The notes beneath the pieces were generated by a model. It had not been told where the DNA came from, did no database searches, and worked only from the letters and a program-made list of their open reading frames with translations. The position numbers and the translations under genes are program-made. From Micrococcaceae bacterium (GTDB lineage: Bacteria > Actinomycetota > Actinomycetes > Actinomycetales > Micrococcaceae), in the NCBI GenBank assembly GCA_003486025.1, contig DNHA01000296.1:23661-29152 (forward strand): a stretch of DNA of 5,492 nt, in the 5' to 3' direction. Position 1 is the first letter of the stretch. Every line of letters begins with the position of its first letter. Positions 4,971-5,492 of this stretch are shown here, in pieces.

Positions 4971-5465
4971 GTGAGCACCAACAGCAACGAACCTGTCGTG
5001 TGGCTGACTCAGGAGGCCTTCGACCGCCTTCAGACTGAACTGACCTTCCTCTCCGGTCCAGGTCGCACCGAAATTGTTGCCCGCATCGAGCAGGCACGTT
5101 CGGAGGGCGACCTCAAGGAGAACGGTGGCTACCACGCTGCTCGTGAGGAGCAAGGCAAGGCCGAGGCCCGTATCTTGTACCTGAAGGATCTACTACGCCG
5201 CGCCCACGTTGGCGACGCGCCTGCAGATGACGGAGTCGTCGAGCCAGGCATGCTGGTAGTTGCCACCATCGCCGGCGATGAGACCACCTTCTTGTTCGGT
5301 TCCCGCGAGGTTGCCGGCGACAGCGACCTCGAGGTCTACTCCGAGCAGTCACCTATCGGCCAGGCTGTTCATGGCAAGAAGGTTGGCGACAAGCTGACTT
5401 ACACCGCGCCTAACGGACGCGATATCGCCGTGGAGATTGTTTCTGCGACGCCTTTCGAGGGCTAA
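4971..5465 (+). CDS. greA: Transcription elongation factor GreA
   Basis: GreA enters the secondary channel of RNA polymerase and stimulates cleavage of backtracked RNA, rescuing stalled complexes. The 164-residue product has the two expected parts. An N-terminal coiled-coil hairpin (about 11-81) carries the tip motif GDLKENGGYHAAREEQG at 46-62, with catalytic acidic residues Asp47 and Glu50. A C-terminal FKBP-like domain (about 88-162) includes LEVYSEQSPIGQAV at 120-133 and YTAPNG near 144-149. WLTQEAFDRL at 11-20 is typical of actinobacterial GreA, as is the length. The GTG start is fixed by a strong ribosome site. The stop TAA is at 5463-5465; the 27 bases after it show no recognisable element. 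Expression may be set partly by the structured leader and hairpin upstream. Confidence 0.98.
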   Translation: MSTNSNEPVVWLTQEAFDRLQTELTFLSGPGRTEIVARIEQARSEGDLKENGGYHAAREEQGKAEARILYLKDLLRRAHVGDAPADDGVVEPGMLVVATIAGDETTFLFGSREVAGDSDLEVYSEQSPIGQAVHGKKVGDKLTYTAPNGRDIAVEIVSATPFEG

Positions 5466-5492
5466 TCCTCCTCGTATTAAATGAGTGGCTCA

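Noticed and set aside
1..5492. Search for insertion sequences, integrase or phage genes, CRISPR repeats and tRNA/rRNA genes
   Set aside because: None recognised; all long frames are explained by housekeeping genes in a conserved-looking order, so there is no sign of recent transfer.

Overview
The window reads as a chromosomal housekeeping segment of a moderately GC-rich actinobacterium. It carries a mycothiol S-conjugate amidase, and mycothiol is an actinobacterial thiol. Several genes start with GTG, and from memory the gene order is that of the Mycobacterium tuberculosis Rv1080c-Rv1086 neighbourhood. Protein style and base composition suggest Micrococcaceae (an Arthrobacter or Glutamicibacter relative), but the genus is an inference.

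Layout. The left four genes are on the minus strand and are transcribed leftward: mca (3187-4104), a 93-residue single-span membrane protein (2862-3143), a 702-residue thioredoxin/DUF255 protein (594-2702), and an isoprenyl transferase running off the left edge (1-518). Their gaps are 43, 159 and 75 bases with no convincing terminator, so they may form one operon. The right two genes are on the plus strand: a DUF4307 membrane-anchored protein (4261-4680) and the transcription elongation factor greA (4971-5465). mca and the DUF4307 gene are divergent, separated by 156 bases that hold a striking pair of abutting perfect palindromes (4134-4159) and a likely -10 box for the DUF4307 gene.

The 290 bases between the DUF4307 gene and greA (4681-4970) are not empty. 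They contain a promoter-like pair (TTGGGA, 18 bases, TATTAT) with a perfect inverted repeat across the -35, then nested stem-loops, then a 9-bp hairpin that looks like an intrinsic terminator about 65 bases before the greA start. The simplest readings are a greA leader with premature termination (comparable in layout to GraL of E. coli) or a small independent RNA. The hairpin could also simply end the DUF4307 transcript.

Functionally, Mca removes the GlcN-inositol part of mycothiol S-conjugates. The adjacent DUF255 protein joins a CxxC thioredoxin domain to an epimerase-like barrel, and the DUF4307 protein appears to be surface exposed with exactly two cysteines. This supports a cautious thiol-redox hypothesis for the cluster. 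The isoprenyl transferase belongs by its motifs to the actinobacterial short-chain (Rv1086-like) class, upstream of decaprenyl phosphate synthesis. No mobile element, tRNA, rRNA or CRISPR array was seen, and I found no clearly new multi-gene system. The best leads are the greA leader and the palindrome pair.
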